This document shows, piece after piece, positions 49,248-59,035 of a stretch of DNA of 64,000 nt. The position numbers and the translations under genes were made by a program. The notes under the pieces were generated by a model. It had not been told where the DNA came from, made no database searches, and saw only the letters and a list, made by a program, of their open reading frames with translations. The stretch comes from Thuidium tamariscinum (taxonomy: Eukaryota > Streptophyta > Bryopsida > Hypnales > Thuidiaceae). The stretch covers positions 4,526,001-4,590,000 of the forward strand of contig OX344750.2 in NCBI GenBank assembly GCA_947034885.2, given 5' to 3'. Numbering within the stretch: the stretch's first letter is position 1; every line of letters starts with the position of its first letter.

Positions 49248-49486
49248 CACTATGAGTGAGTTGATCCCCTCGCTCCACCCCTCCAAGTCATTCCACGGGT
49301 GCAAGTAAATAAAAAAATCCCTCTATTTTAAGCTTGATTACTTCACCTTGTACACCTATCCTTGCTAATTGGGGGCCTACAATAGTAACTTTGAATTCAA
49401 AATTTGCAAATTTTATCATGCAAGAAAAATAAAAAAATTCGGCATTTTTCTGAGTGGCCAAGAAGGAGGTCAGTTCCCCCGCCCTA
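49248..49486 (+). mobile_element. MITE family A, tandem neighbour copy
   Basis: It begins GAGTGAGTTGATCCCCTCGC and ends AGGAGGTCAGTTCCCCCGCC. In between it follows the copy at 48968: CTCCAAGTCATTCCACGGGT, GCAAGTAAAT, CTTGATTACTTCACCTTGTA, GGCCAAGAAGG. The terminal repeats are more diverged. Confidence 0.7.
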
Positions 49487-49803
49487 AATTAACTTGCTAT
49501 GCTTCGATGTACTGTTTCCTTTATCAATGGAAATTGTCCATTTGGTAAAAAAAAAAGAGAGTGAACTTACTATGGTAACCCTAATAAACAGTGCTTGCAA
49601 AACCCCACCCGAGCAAAAAGAACCGCGGCTAGTCGACAGCCCCCAAACGGACCTTCGGCGGAGCGGATCCACCAATCCCAACCTCGGAATGATGACTGTT
49701 CATATTCGCTGCAGGCAGGCAGGCCGGCCCCTCCCCCGCCCAGTCAGGGGCTCCCAAATTGGGCAGTGTCCGAACCCCCTGGATTCTGGAGCCTTCTAAC
49801 GGA

Positions 49804-49859
49804 GCCAGATTTAGAGGCTCCTGCCAGATTTAGAGGGACCTCCAAATTTAGAGGCTCCA
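49804..49859 (+). repeat. Short tandem repeat of 19-20 bp, three units
   Basis: GCCAGATTTAGAGGCTCCT, GCCAGATTTAGAGGGACCT and CCAAATTTAGAGGCTCCA follow one another. Confidence 0.8.
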
Positions 49860-50254
49860 TGATCACCCCGGAGGCCCTGACATCCTCCACCAGGCCTGGC
49901 CGCTGGGGAAGATTTTGACCACCACTTCCTGCAACTTCCGCATGCTAACTTTGGCGGACGGCTTCCAAATTTGGACCCCCTTCTATTTTGCTTTTTCTGC
50001 GGGCAGGGCAATTGGGGAATGATGCTTGGATGATTATTGTTCTTATTATTATTACTACCGTATTCAGACCCTTTTGGAATAATTGGAAAGAGATGCCAAG
50101 ATTCCTAGTTATTAAGTTCTCTTCTGAACCTAAATTAGTCACACTAATAATGAAGCAATCAACTGAAAGCTTGAAGCCTGGCCTAAAGTTATCTTTACTC
50201 CGTCTCATGAAATGTTTGCAATTTGCTAATGGGTGGGAATCAAGAATTCTTTTC

Positions 50255-50462
50255 AAGTGCGACCGTCCTTCTTTCTCTTTTTCTTTTTCTTTGCAAATGG
50301 GATGGAGGGCACATACTGTATTAGGCAACTGAGTGAAGTGGGGCCTCCTTTTTTCTTTTTCTTTGTCTCTGCAAATGGAATAGAGAGCACTTACTGTATT
50401 AGGCAACTGAGTGAAGTGGGGCCTTCTTTTTCTTTTTCTTTTTCTTTGCCAAATGGAGGACA
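50255..50462 (+). repeat. Tandem repeat of about 75-78 bp, two and a half units
   Basis: Units contain GCAAATGGRATRGAGRGCAC, TACTGTATTAGGCAACTGAG and TGAAGTGGGGCC, then a CTTTTT-rich run. The starts are near 50293, 50371 and 50446. Confidence 0.85.
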
Positions 50463-51124
50463 CTTATAATTACGCAAGTTGGACCCTGGCAACTCTGTCT
50501 GTCAGGGGAGAGGGGAGTGCCCATCTCTAATAATAATTAGCTTAAGTTAGTGAAGCTAAAATTGTTTAGCTAGACTAATTTGATGGTTCTCCTGATTAGC
50601 AGTAGTTTTAGAGGGAGTTTCAGTGGCTCCAGGCCCCCCTCGACGCTGCATCCAATGCAAAACCATTGTTGTAAGTTATTTGGGGGATGCTCATGCAGCC
50701 ATCATGTGCAGCTGCTCAGACCTTAGATTCAAATTCCTAAAAATTCCTTACAACCAAATTGTGTTTTATTAGGTTTTGTTCAACTTGGGCAGTTTGACGT
50801 TTGACTTGTTAGCTTGCAAATTTTGTATTTTTAAATGCATATTTCTTGCTAAGGCTTGAGTGCAAAATTATCAACTATGATATTTTAGTGATTATAAAAA
50901 ATGAACAAAATTGTAATTTCCTTTTAATTTTGATAACCATTTATAAAAAAAACAATCTAAAATCTTTGATAGACTTGTAGAAGCTTGTTAGATTTTATAC
51001 GGTCTTTTGGCTATCTTTCCTATTCTGTCACAAATATTCCATAAAATAAATACTTCCACTTGAAATGAAGGTTAATAAATTCCTATTGCAAAAAAGAGAA
51101 CTTAAGGTCTACTTTGCACATCAA

Positions 51125-51348
51125 AACTCAAGAAGAAGATGTAGAAGAGTGTAGAAATACCAAATTTGAAGTGATCGCCATCTTGGCACTTTCTCAAAAA
51201 GTAAAAATTTGGATGAAAAAAGTGTATGAATATGATGAAAAAGTGTTTTTAAGTCCAAAAGATAGATGAATGTAAAATTAAAATGCTTCACCGAATTTGA
51301 AGTGATTGCCATCTTGGCACTTTCTCAAAAAGTAAAAAAAAAGGGCTG
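51125..51348 (+). repeat. Dispersed repeat family E, partly duplicated copy
   Basis: The right-hand module, ending in GCCATCTTGGCACTTTCTCA, occurs twice, first near 51165-51208 and again near 51300-51340. The second is followed by A-rich sequence and GGGCTG as in the other copies. Confidence 0.7.
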
Positions 51349-51850
51349 GTCATGACCACACCCTAGGCACCGTGCACCCTCCTTTGGTCCGTCCGTCCGT
51401 AATCTCTCATGTGCGAGATTGCAGAGGACGTTAGCCGAGTCGCAGATCAATAATACCCCCCGGCAAGCAAGCAAGGTACATTCATGGCAAGCTGCAAGGC
51501 TTTTGCTGGCTGACCCTCCAGTTGAGTTAGCTGGCCAAACAAGTGCGGCACCCTCCCTCCCTCCCATCGCAGATAATTCCAAATAATGAACGACCAATCG
51601 TCCGTCCTGGGCCCTTTGAAGCTTAGGATCTTCCCATCCCATGTTCGCCCACTGATTGTCTTCATAATGCCTTCCATGGCCTCAGGGCTTGCCCTTTCTT
51701 TCTCTTTTGCAGCCCTCGATTATCAATGATGGAAGAGCTTTGCTTCACTTGTGGCCTTCCACTTGACCCACTTGGATGCCGGTATTGGATACCCTGGAAC
51801 CTAATCACAAATAAGGGTACCGTACGTGTAGGTCAGTTTTGTAAACATTT

Positions 51851-52087
51851 GGGGATTTTTGAGGCCATTGGAAGACTACGGGAACATAGTTTCTGTTGCG
51901 TGAACAAGAATCTTATGTGGTCAAGAGAGTGCTACATCATTAAAAAAATTGAATTTTTTTGGGGTCTTTTTTCATATTTCAGGATCCAATTCTTTTTGGA
52001 TAAATGCTCGCCTAACAACGGCCAGCAGTTATAGGAACAATTTCGGGGAATAGCCCTGAAACGGCCCTTTGGAGGCCTCAAATCCCC
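51851..52087. mobile_element. MITE family B copy
   Basis: The left end is GGGGATTTTTGAGGCC and the right end in complement is GGGGATTTGAGGCC. The interior holds GGGAACATAG, TATGTGGTCAAGAGAGTGCT, TTTTTTCATATTTCAGGA and CCTGAAACGGCCCTTTGGAG, in the same order as the copy at 55904. Confidence 0.75.
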
Positions 52088-52359
52088 TCTAATGATAATT
52101 CGGGAAAATTTGGAAAATTGTTTACAACTATTTCTAAAAAATTGTTCTTGAGGAAAAATAGAAAAAGGAACATAATTACTCATGAATAGAAAGAATCAAT
52201 CCAAAATTAGGAGTGTCCCCATAAATTGCCGAAAATGAGAAAAATTTCAATTTGCCTACTGAATTGTTGAAGTGAAAAAAGTAAACTCTTTTGGCATGAC
52301 TTGTTGAAACAGACCTGCATGTATGGCAGATAAGCCTACTATTTACCATGCAAAACTAG

Positions 52360-52745
52360 CAATTTGAATATCTATACCTATCGAGAAAATAAAAATCCTC
52401 ATAACTTTCATCTCATTAATAAAAATAGAGTGATTCAAATCTTTCCACATGTATATGGAAACATGTGAAGAATTAATTTCAAGTCTTTCTTTTTTAGGAA
52501 AATGATTTGAAAAGAAGTTTTTTGAGGTGCCTCAAGTATCTTTTGGAGCAATGAAAATCACATATCATTCAATAACTTTTCATCCATTTCGTCAAAAAAT
52601 CGAAAATTGTTGTCCTTAAAGCTATTCCTTGAGCCCATGTTGTGTGGAAATTCAAAAAAATAAGTAAATCTCTATTTTGTATTTAGCTACCTAAAATTGT
52701 TATGTTGCCAAAATAAATGTGCTTTGGTCATGTAGGGCTTCACCC
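52360..52745 (-). mobile_element. Family C fragment, reverse orientation
   Basis: Reading the minus strand from about 52745, the order GACCAAAGCAC, TTTTGGCAACATAACAATTT and CACACAACATGGGCTCAAGG follows the arms of the 40553 element. The outer TTAA end is eroded. Confidence 0.6.
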
Positions 52746-52749
52746 CTAC

Positions 52750-53360
52750 AATTCTGAATTGTCTTAAAATTTAGATTTATGAAAATATTTGTTTTCTTAT
52801 CAATTACATTTTTGTCTACATGGGAACTTTTGATTCAATACATTTGAATAAGTTATGGAAAAATTTTAGACAATCTTAATTTCTAGGTAGCCTCATCATA
52901 TTTTTGAAAAAACACACTTTGTAGAATTCATTTATGAATGCATTTTTCAAAATTTTTAAAAACAAGTTCCAAATAGTACAAATTTGCTTGCTTGCTAGGA
53001 CAATCTCACTATTGGGATTAATGTATTCTAATTCCATCTTAAATATATTAATAATTTAGACATTCTTTCTATCTTGTACCTAATTAATACTTGACAATAT
53101 TTTTAAGGATGAAAATTAAGTTTTCTTAAAATCATTTTTTTCCTAGATTTTTCCTAAACTCTATAGTGCAAAAGTTTAAGTTAAGAAGGTTCAAAGTCAA
53201 TAATCTAGTCCTGCATGTGCAAAAGAAAATTTCGTTTTGTCTTTTGTTTTGTTTCTGATTTCAAATGCAAATATCTCCCAATTTGTGTGGTCACAATTCC
53301 TGAAATTTATTCCACCCATTCTTATACTAGGTGAGTGCAAGTTCCTACAATAAAATGTCT
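52750..53360 (-). mobile_element. Family C (46517 subtype) fragment, reverse orientation
   Basis: Words such as GACAATCTCACTATTGGGAT (52999 on) are the complement of the block near 46980 in the 46517 element. The next blocks keep the same reversed order up to about 53360. Ends are lost. The fragment abuts MITE family B at 53362. Confidence 0.5.
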
Positions 53361-53361
53361 A

Positions 53362-53600
53362 TAAGAAATTTTGGACTGTGGGAACGCAATTGTTGTCGCG
53401 GGAACAGGAATCCTACGCGGTCAAGAGACTATTACGTCATTAAATTAATTTTATTATTATTATTTTTTTAAATTCTCATATTTCAAGACCCAAATTTTAT
53501 TTATTTTTTGGTTAATGCTGGCTTGACAATAGCCAACAATATTGGGAACCATTTCGGAAACAGATCCAAAATGGCCCTCCAAAGCCCACAAATTTTATCT
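53362..53600. mobile_element. MITE family B copy, eroded ends
   Basis: The interior shows GTGGGAACGCAATTG, CCTACGCGGTCAAGAGACTA and TCTCATATTTCAAGACCC, ending with TGGCCCTCCAAAGCCC. It matches the copies at 51851 and 55904, but the terminal repeats are no longer clear. Confidence 0.65.
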
Positions 53601-53677
53601 AATGCAAGAGTTAAGCAGCTTATCCTGAAGTTCAAACTAGAAGAAGAGTGATTTGCAAATTGCGTGGTTGAATCAGT

Positions 53678-54067
53678 ATGGGAGTTAAGCATCATATGCT
53701 AACTTATGCCAACCCAAGCTTGACGTGCAAGATGAGATCCATTCTTGGAGGCATCTTACTTGAGGTGCTGGCCAAGGTAGAGTGCTTTACGTATCCAAAA
53801 ACAATATTTAGTTTTTTCTTGAAGGAGCCTCATAAGTCCATTCTGTACCCATTCTTGGGGCCCATTGTGAATAATGGGCTACCACTAGAGAAATTCAGTG
53901 ATATTATTTTGGCTTGCATGAGTGAGTGGTGGCCAAGTTATAACAATTGGAGTCAAAAAACTATTCAGAAACACTTCAATAGCAAAAAGGCCGGCATGGG
54001 AATGTTATGGCCCGGCAATCACAAGAAGTATGCTCTCGTCAATCATTCAGGGTGTGTGAGACATTAG
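53678..54067 (+). CDS. Open frame of 129 codons, possible gene fragment
   Basis: The frame reads MGVKHHMLTYANPSLTCKMR, later GGILLEVLAKVECFTYPKTI, IILACMSEWWPSYNNW and GMGMLWPGNHKKYALVNHSG. It is the longest frame in an A+T-rich area, has a protein-like mix with several tryptophans, and lies outside the mapped MITEs (between copies of families B and P). I do not recognise a family. It may be an exon or remnant of a larger gene or transposon, or chance. Confidence 0.3.
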   Translation: MGVKHHMLTYANPSLTCKMRSILGGILLEVLAKVECFTYPKTIFSFFLKEPHKSILYPFLGPIVNNGLPLEKFSDIILACMSEWWPSYNNWSQKTIQKHFNSKKAGMGMLWPGNHKKYALVNHSGCVRH

Positions 54068-54170
54068 GTAGACAGACCGGTTACAGACCGGACCCCATCC
54101 CTACTTTGGGACCCAATTTTGCTCTCTTGCATCCTAATGTAGCAGCGGAGCACTCTGTAAAAAAAATATA

Positions 54171-54700
54171 CTAAGGTAGACTGCTCTAAAAGCGACCACT
54201 TAAGAGCTGATTGCCTTTTCGGGGAAGCTGAACTCCTTGAATCAATTTTCAGTCAATTTTCATAGGAAGGAAAATGGGATTGGCATCTAACCCAAGTAGT
54301 TTCATCTTTTCTGGACTTGTGTAGAATTAGTTATAAATTCTCAAAGTTCAAACGCAATTTGCTCTAAAAGTGACCACCTGCTGAAATACACAACTGTAGT
54401 ACATTGCAAAAAACAAAATCTACTAAGGCAGAGGCACCCAATGGCGTGCATGTACCCAATGGCGTGTGTTTCTACAGCGCACAACGATTTCAGGCTATAA
54501 ATGTAGGTAGGCAGTACATGGCTTATTTTTTTGACCTAAAACAATAAGCAGTCTACAATCCCGCTACATTTCTGTTCTAGAATGAATGACTGCTATAGAA
54601 ACGCACACCATTAGGTACAGGCACGCCATTGGGTGCCTCTGCCTTACTATGACATGGTCGCTTTTAGAAACATGGTTGCTTTTAGAGCAGTCTACCTTAA
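54171..54700. mobile_element. MITE family P, 530 bp, with a nested element
   Basis: The ends are CTAAGGTAGACTGCTCTAAA and, in complement, TTAAGGTAGACTGCTCTAAA, followed by an AGCGACCACTT-like block. The left interior recurs in reverse at 35500-35712 and in part at 45705-45880. Another inverted-repeat element sits at 54421-54649. Confidence 0.75.
54421..54649. mobile_element. MITE family O, 229 bp, nested in family P
   Basis: The inverted ends are about 55 bp: TACTAAGGCAGAGGCACCCA at left, TAGTAAGGCAGAGGCACCCA in complement at right. Within each arm the words ACCCAATGGCGTG and RTACCYAATGGYGTG make a small tandem repeat. The resemblance to the outer ends (CTAAGGTAGACTGC) suggests related elements. 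Confidence 0.78.
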
Positions 54701-54784
54701 TGAAAGTGTGGAATTGGAGTTTGTGCAATTCAAATTGGGCTAAGAATGCATTAAGGTAATTACACCTAATCAATGGGTTTTTTC

Positions 54785-55065
54785 CTCGCGATTTGGAGCA
54801 AAATTGCACCAAATTTTTTGGCTTGGCATCATGTCTATAGAAAATAAACAATAGAATTTTTTATGAAACCACCAATAAATTTTAAATTTCTTAAAACTAT
54901 TAGATGAATTGCCAAATAATGGATGAAAATAGAATGAGAGATATGTATTATGTGCTAATATTATATTTTCTATCAAATATATAGATGAATTTTGAAATTT
55001 GGAGCAGTACAATAAAATGAAGTACTGCCACTTTGCCACTTTACATGAAATGGAAAAAAAATTGC
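54785..55065 (+). repeat. Dispersed repeat family F copy
   Basis: Family words AAATTGCACCAAATTTTTTG, AATGGATGAAAATAGAATG, TATTATGTGCTAATATTATA and TAGATGAATTTTGAAATTTG appear in the order of the copy at 55120. Confidence 0.55.
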
Positions 55066-55119
55066 GCCTAATTTCAATATCTTTTCAGAAATTTAGGGCA
55101 TTGTTTCTTCTTAGGCAAT

Positions 55120-55345
55120 TTGTTACCAATTTGCACCAAAAGAATGGGCTGTACACCAAGTCCATAGAACATGCACTACAAACATTTAGGATGAAAGTGC
55201 CACATTGTAGATGAAAACAAAATCATGGACATGTGATATGTGCTAATTTGTTATATTCTATCCAGTATGTGGATGAATGTCAAAATTAGGAGCTACACTT
55301 TGGCAATTTAAAAAGAAATGAAAAATACATAAGTAAATAAATAAA
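55120..55345 (+). repeat. Dispersed repeat family F copy
   Basis: Words AATTTGCACCAAAAGAATGG, GTAGATGAAAACAAAATCAT, GGACATGTGATATGTGCTAA and TCTATCCAGTATGTGGATGA define it. It lies directly after another copy in the same orientation. Confidence 0.55.
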
Positions 55346-55416
55346 AAATAAAAACTTGTTCAAGGTGTCTCTAATCAATAGAAATTATCCATGTGTTTTA
55401 GAAAATGAAAACAAAA

Positions 55417-55560
55417 AACCAAGGTGAACTCACCCCCTTATTCATCCCCAAGGAAAATTGCTAAATTTTTAAAACTTTCCACACATGATATAATTTGCAA
55501 AATCAAAATTTATATTTGCAATTAGAAACCTCAAATTATCTAGGGAGGTCAAAAACATCC
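55417..55560 (-). mobile_element. MITE family A fragment, reverse
   Basis: It reads AAGGTGAACTCACCCCC, then TTCCACACATGATATAATTT and GCAAAATC, the complement of the family A right half. The far end is lost. Confidence 0.5.
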
Positions 55561-55903
55561 CTTGAACATGGCACAAAATAGTAGATTGCTTTTTTACATG
55601 CTCTCTTTAAATAGAAAAAGTTTTGTGAACCATTCTAATTGCATCTTCTCAGGTAGAGAGGTAATAAATCTCTCAACAAGGCAATTTCCAAGAAGCAATT
55701 TCCATCATCATCCAAAACAATTTCCATTTGAATAACTTCCAAAATAAGAATTGGATGAAAAATGATTACTATGATTACATACATCCAAATGCCATTTCTT
55801 TCATTTACCTACGTAAAAGGGTTTAGGTATGCACGTCTAAGATAAAATTCATTGTACTCTAAAACTTCTTTGTATACATTCTTGTCTAATTAAACAATCA
55901 TTG

Positions 55904-56176
55904 GGAGGGATTTGAGGCCTCTGGGAGCCTGTGAGTTCCCAGAGCCCGAAATCCCGAAAACTACCGTGGGAACGCAGTTCCCGTAGGAATCCGACGTGGT
56001 CGAGCGATTGCCACGTCATCGATTTTTTTTTTCCAAATTTTTTTTTTGGACTTTTTTTCATATTTTAGGACCCAATTTTTTTTTTTTTTTTAAAATGTTG
56101 ACCAGCGGCCAGCCGTTCCCAGACCCTGTTTCGGGAACAGTCCCGAAACGGCCCTTTGCTGGCCTCAAATCCCTCC
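55904..56176. mobile_element. MITE family B, best-preserved copy, 273 bp
   Basis: The ends are perfect 16-bp inverted repeats, GGAGGGATTTGAGGCC. Inside are paired G+C blocks around an oligo-T centre: GTGGGAACGCAGTTCCCGTA, CGACGTGGTCGAGCGATTGC, then GGGAACAGTCCCGAAACGGC. No convincing target duplication was found, so the superfamily is open. Confidence 0.8.
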
Positions 56177-56389
56177 TATGCTTATGGACTTAAAAGTCCA
56201 TGATTAACTTTGAATAAATCTATAATCACAACTTTGAAAATATGTAGCATATTCATATGGCATCAACTCATATGTAATAAGATTTCTTTTTTAATTTGCC
56301 AACAACCTTGAAAATTGTATGAAAATTTTATCGGATTGAATTTACAATTATAAGCCTAATATATATATATATGGAACTATTTAACATTG

Positions 56390-56761
56390 TTATACCTACC
56401 CTATAAAGACTCCATACCTTCCCGCAAACAAAAATTCCTCATAGTTTTTGACTCCTTAATCCAAATGGAATGACTCAAAGCTTCCTATGTCTCTAAAAAC
56501 CTAAAGAATCAATTTGAAATTTTACTTTTGAAAAAGAAGTTTTTTCAGTTGCCCAGGCCCCAAGTTCAACAAAACAACATATCATGCCATAACTTCTTAA
56601 CCGTGTAACCAAAAGTTATGAAAATTGTTGAGCCTTGAAGCTACTCCTCAGACACGTGTTGTGTCAAAATTTCAAAAAATAAAAATAAGAACTCCATTTG
56701 TAGTGAGCTGCCCAAAATTGCTATGTTGCCAAAAAATGCAGCTTAGGGATTTAGGGGTTAA
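56390..56761 (-). mobile_element. Family C fragment with a preserved TTAA end
   Basis: The right edge is ATTTAGGGGTTAA (TTAA at 56758-56761). Inward come GGCAACATAGCAATTTTGGG (complement) and the other words of the 40553 arm, in order. The opposite end was not found; a family B MITE lies just upstream. Confidence 0.65.
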
Positions 56762-56789
56762 AGGAAAAAAACACATTGTTAACTTTGGT

Positions 56790-57020
56790 TAGAAATATGT
56801 TGTAGCCTTGGTTGGAAATAGTTGCACTCTACACATTGGGTATGGGTAGTGATCCCTAAATTGGCTAAATTTTGCACAGGTGCTACTTAATTTCTCCATG
56901 CCCTCAATGTATATTGAAAATAAATCTTCCAAGAATGAACATTTGGCTGAAAACCCTGAACCCGTTCGGAGATTGCTGGGTATGGGTCCCTGGTTGGGAA
57001 TAGATGGTCCTACTTTAACA
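56790..57020 (+). repeat. Dispersed repeat family Q fragment
   Basis: It shares GCCTTGGTTGGAAATAGTTG and the GGGAATAGATGGTCCTAC block with 3540-3610. At 56930-56975 it also contains a fragment with ATTTGGCTGAAAACCCTGAA that recurs at 39423-39470 and, inverted, at 33538-33575. Confidence 0.45.
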
Positions 57021-57324
57021 TATCCTCTGTCCTTTGGATGAATATTGTGAACAAAAGGAAGAAAAAAGCAGTTTCACTTCATAAATTAAAGGAAGATTTA
57101 TGACTCCACTCAAAATGCAATTAAGTCTCAAGAAAAACCTCAAGAGATAATCTTCATTAATCAGGCTCTGTCACAACAATCAGGATTCAGGATGGATCTG
57201 ATCTTCAAATGATAACGATAACTGCAAATTCACCCAAAGAATCTGCGCATGAGTGAGTAATAGAAAAACAGTATACTTCTGTCGAAAAGAAAAAAGAAGA
57301 AAAAGAAAACAACACCAATAGTAT

Positions 57325-57708
57325 AAGGTAAACTACTCCATTACAGAATAACTTAAATGGGAGCAGACCCATTGCGGGTCAGATTGTAGTGGTGGTGTAC
57401 ATTCAAGTTCGTTAAGTACTTTCCAGTCTCATTATAAATAATTGATGCAATAACGTATTACAATATTTGGGAAAGTGCAACAATGCACTGCACCGTTGCA
57501 GCACTGGAAAGAAAAAGAAACTCGGCGTGCTTAATGCCGGGTTACAACCCTCCCTTTGTGCATATTGGGAAATTTGCTACCCTCAGGCAGCAATTTCCCG
57601 ATATGTACAAAGGGAGGGTTATAACCCCTTACTTAAATGTACACCACCAGTACAATTTGACCTGGAATGGGTCTCCTCCCAGTTGATTTGTAGTGGGATG
57701 ATTTACCT
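57325..57708. mobile_element. MITE family J, 384 bp, with a strong inner hairpin
   Basis: The left arm AGGTAAACTACTCCATTACA pairs with the right arm in complement, AGGTAAATCATCCCACTACA. Similarity extends about 80 bp through GGGAGCAGACCCATT and GTAGTGGTGGTGTACATT. A partial copy lies at 36926-37010. The target duplication is unclear. The centre carries the separate hairpin at 57539-57627. Confidence 0.75.
57539..57627. repeat. Near-perfect 40-bp stem hairpin
   Basis: The left arm begins GGGTTACAACCCTCCCTTTG and the right arm in complement GGGTTATAACCCTCCCTTTG. About 37 of 40 positions pair, with a loop of about 10 bases at 57579-57588. It lies inside MITE J. RNA from it would make a stem of microRNA-precursor size. 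Confidence 0.85.
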
Positions 57709-58306
57709 CTAGATGCAATGAAATTCATATTCATTTGTGTCCAAAAAATAAAAATAATCTAACTGTATTGTCAATGTGTATAATTGATGTGGCAGAGTCT
57801 CCAATTGAAAAGGAAGAAATGAGGAGGATTATCTTAAATCATAATGATTTTTATTTCATTTGATTGAAACAAAAACAAAAACAACTTAATTGTTACCCCT
57901 TAAGAATTGGATTTACCATTTACTACAAATTGAATTTTAAAAAAATTCAGTGAACAATCAACAAGATTATCAACTCTTTTTTTTTTTTAAACACATGGAC
58001 AAATTCCATTGCAAGGAAAAAGTACACAAAACCAAAGGCTTGAGCCCCGGTGAGAAAATTTGTTTTGTTTAGCACAGTAATGGGGTGCACCCCACCAAAC
58101 ATCCATAACACAACCAACAACTCTTGGGTTTTTGAAATCCATACTGTGAATGATGAATAGAGTGCATTCAATGAAAGTTTCATTCAAAGAATTTCAAATT
58201 GCTAATTTATTCATACATTTGTATATTACCAAATTGATGACGTTGAAATAAATTGTGTATTTGTAAGAAGTCAAAAGCAAAAGAATGCAAAAAAAATCCA
58301 TCATTT

Positions 58307-58443
58307 TAGCCCTCTTTGGATGAATAAGTGCTTTTTTGGTGCTACACTCCTTCCCAAAGTCATTCATCCAACACTTTTTCCCTCCTTGGATGAATATGTG
58401 CATTTTTCGTTGCTCCACTCCCCAAAGTCATTCATTCATCCGA
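58307..58443 (+). repeat. Tandem repeat of about 66 bp, two units
   Basis: Two successive units share TTGGATGAATA, GTGC, a T run, CACTCC and CCAAAGTCATTCATCC. Each unit can fold, because GGATGAAT and ATTCATCC are complementary. Confidence 0.75.
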
Positions 58444-58489
58444 CCCCTAGTTGAGGAGTCTGCCCCACTTTCCTTTTTTCAGCGACAAC

Positions 58490-58960
58490 ATGATAGCCCG
58501 TGTCATGGGATTACCAGGTCGATTATTCGTTCAATTATGAGACGGAATAAAAGAGGCCCCCTGACGGAGAGACGGACGGACGGACGGAATGATCCATGGG
58601 ATCGACGAGCTTTTCTCTCCACTGCGGACGGACGGACGGAATGTCCCATGGACTCGACGAGCTTTTCTCTCCACTGCCGACGAAGGGTGACTTCCGTCAT
58701 CAGGCAGGCCTTCCTGAGAGGTTGATTCATTCTTGCTGCCCCACAGCCCCCAGGCAGGCCAGCAGTCCCTGATTGGTCGGTCGGTAGGTCGGAGCCCTCT
58801 GCAGACCACTGCTGCCCCGCAGACTCGCTTGGGGGCCTCCAATCGGGAAGGGCGTTCACTCAAGCAAGCCGTCGGGCCCCCTGCCCCTGCCCCCTGCACT
58901 TGCCGGCAGCTGAGCTGAGAGCAGCTCTGCAGCTGCCCCCAGTTCAGTCGCTTGGACCCC
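58490..58960. other. G+C-rich island holding the 56-bp tandem repeat
   Basis: Open frames on both strands reflect composition. No known domain is seen. Repeats GGTCGGTCGGTAGGTCGG and CCCCTGCCCCTGCCCC occur inside. Confidence 0.4.
58563..58685 (+). repeat. Tandem repeat of about 56 bp, two units
   Basis: GACGGACGGACGGAATG, then CCATGG, TCGACGAGCTTTTCTCTCCA and CTGC occur twice in a row in a G+C-rich island. The short GACG units inside vary in number. Confidence 0.85.
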
Positions 58961-59035
58961 CGAATTCTAATAAAATAAAGTTCTAGTCCAATGAAAGTCC
59001 AACGATTAGGGGGGGTCTGTCCGGTCAGTGAACAT

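Larger units (their letters stand above)
49490..51120. other. Non-coding stretch, G+C-richer in its first third
   Basis: It holds the short tandem repeats at 49804-49859 and 50255-50462. Open frames here are compositional. Confidence 0.45.

Noticed and set aside
49945-50463. A 172-codon frame on the minus strand with repeated KEKEKRRPHFTQLPNTV
   Set aside because: It is the translation of the 75-78 bp tandem repeat and its CTTTTT runs; no non-repetitive domain is present.
58503-58899. Frames of 118-122 codons rich in RPSVR
   Set aside because: They translate the 56-bp tandem repeat in two frames.
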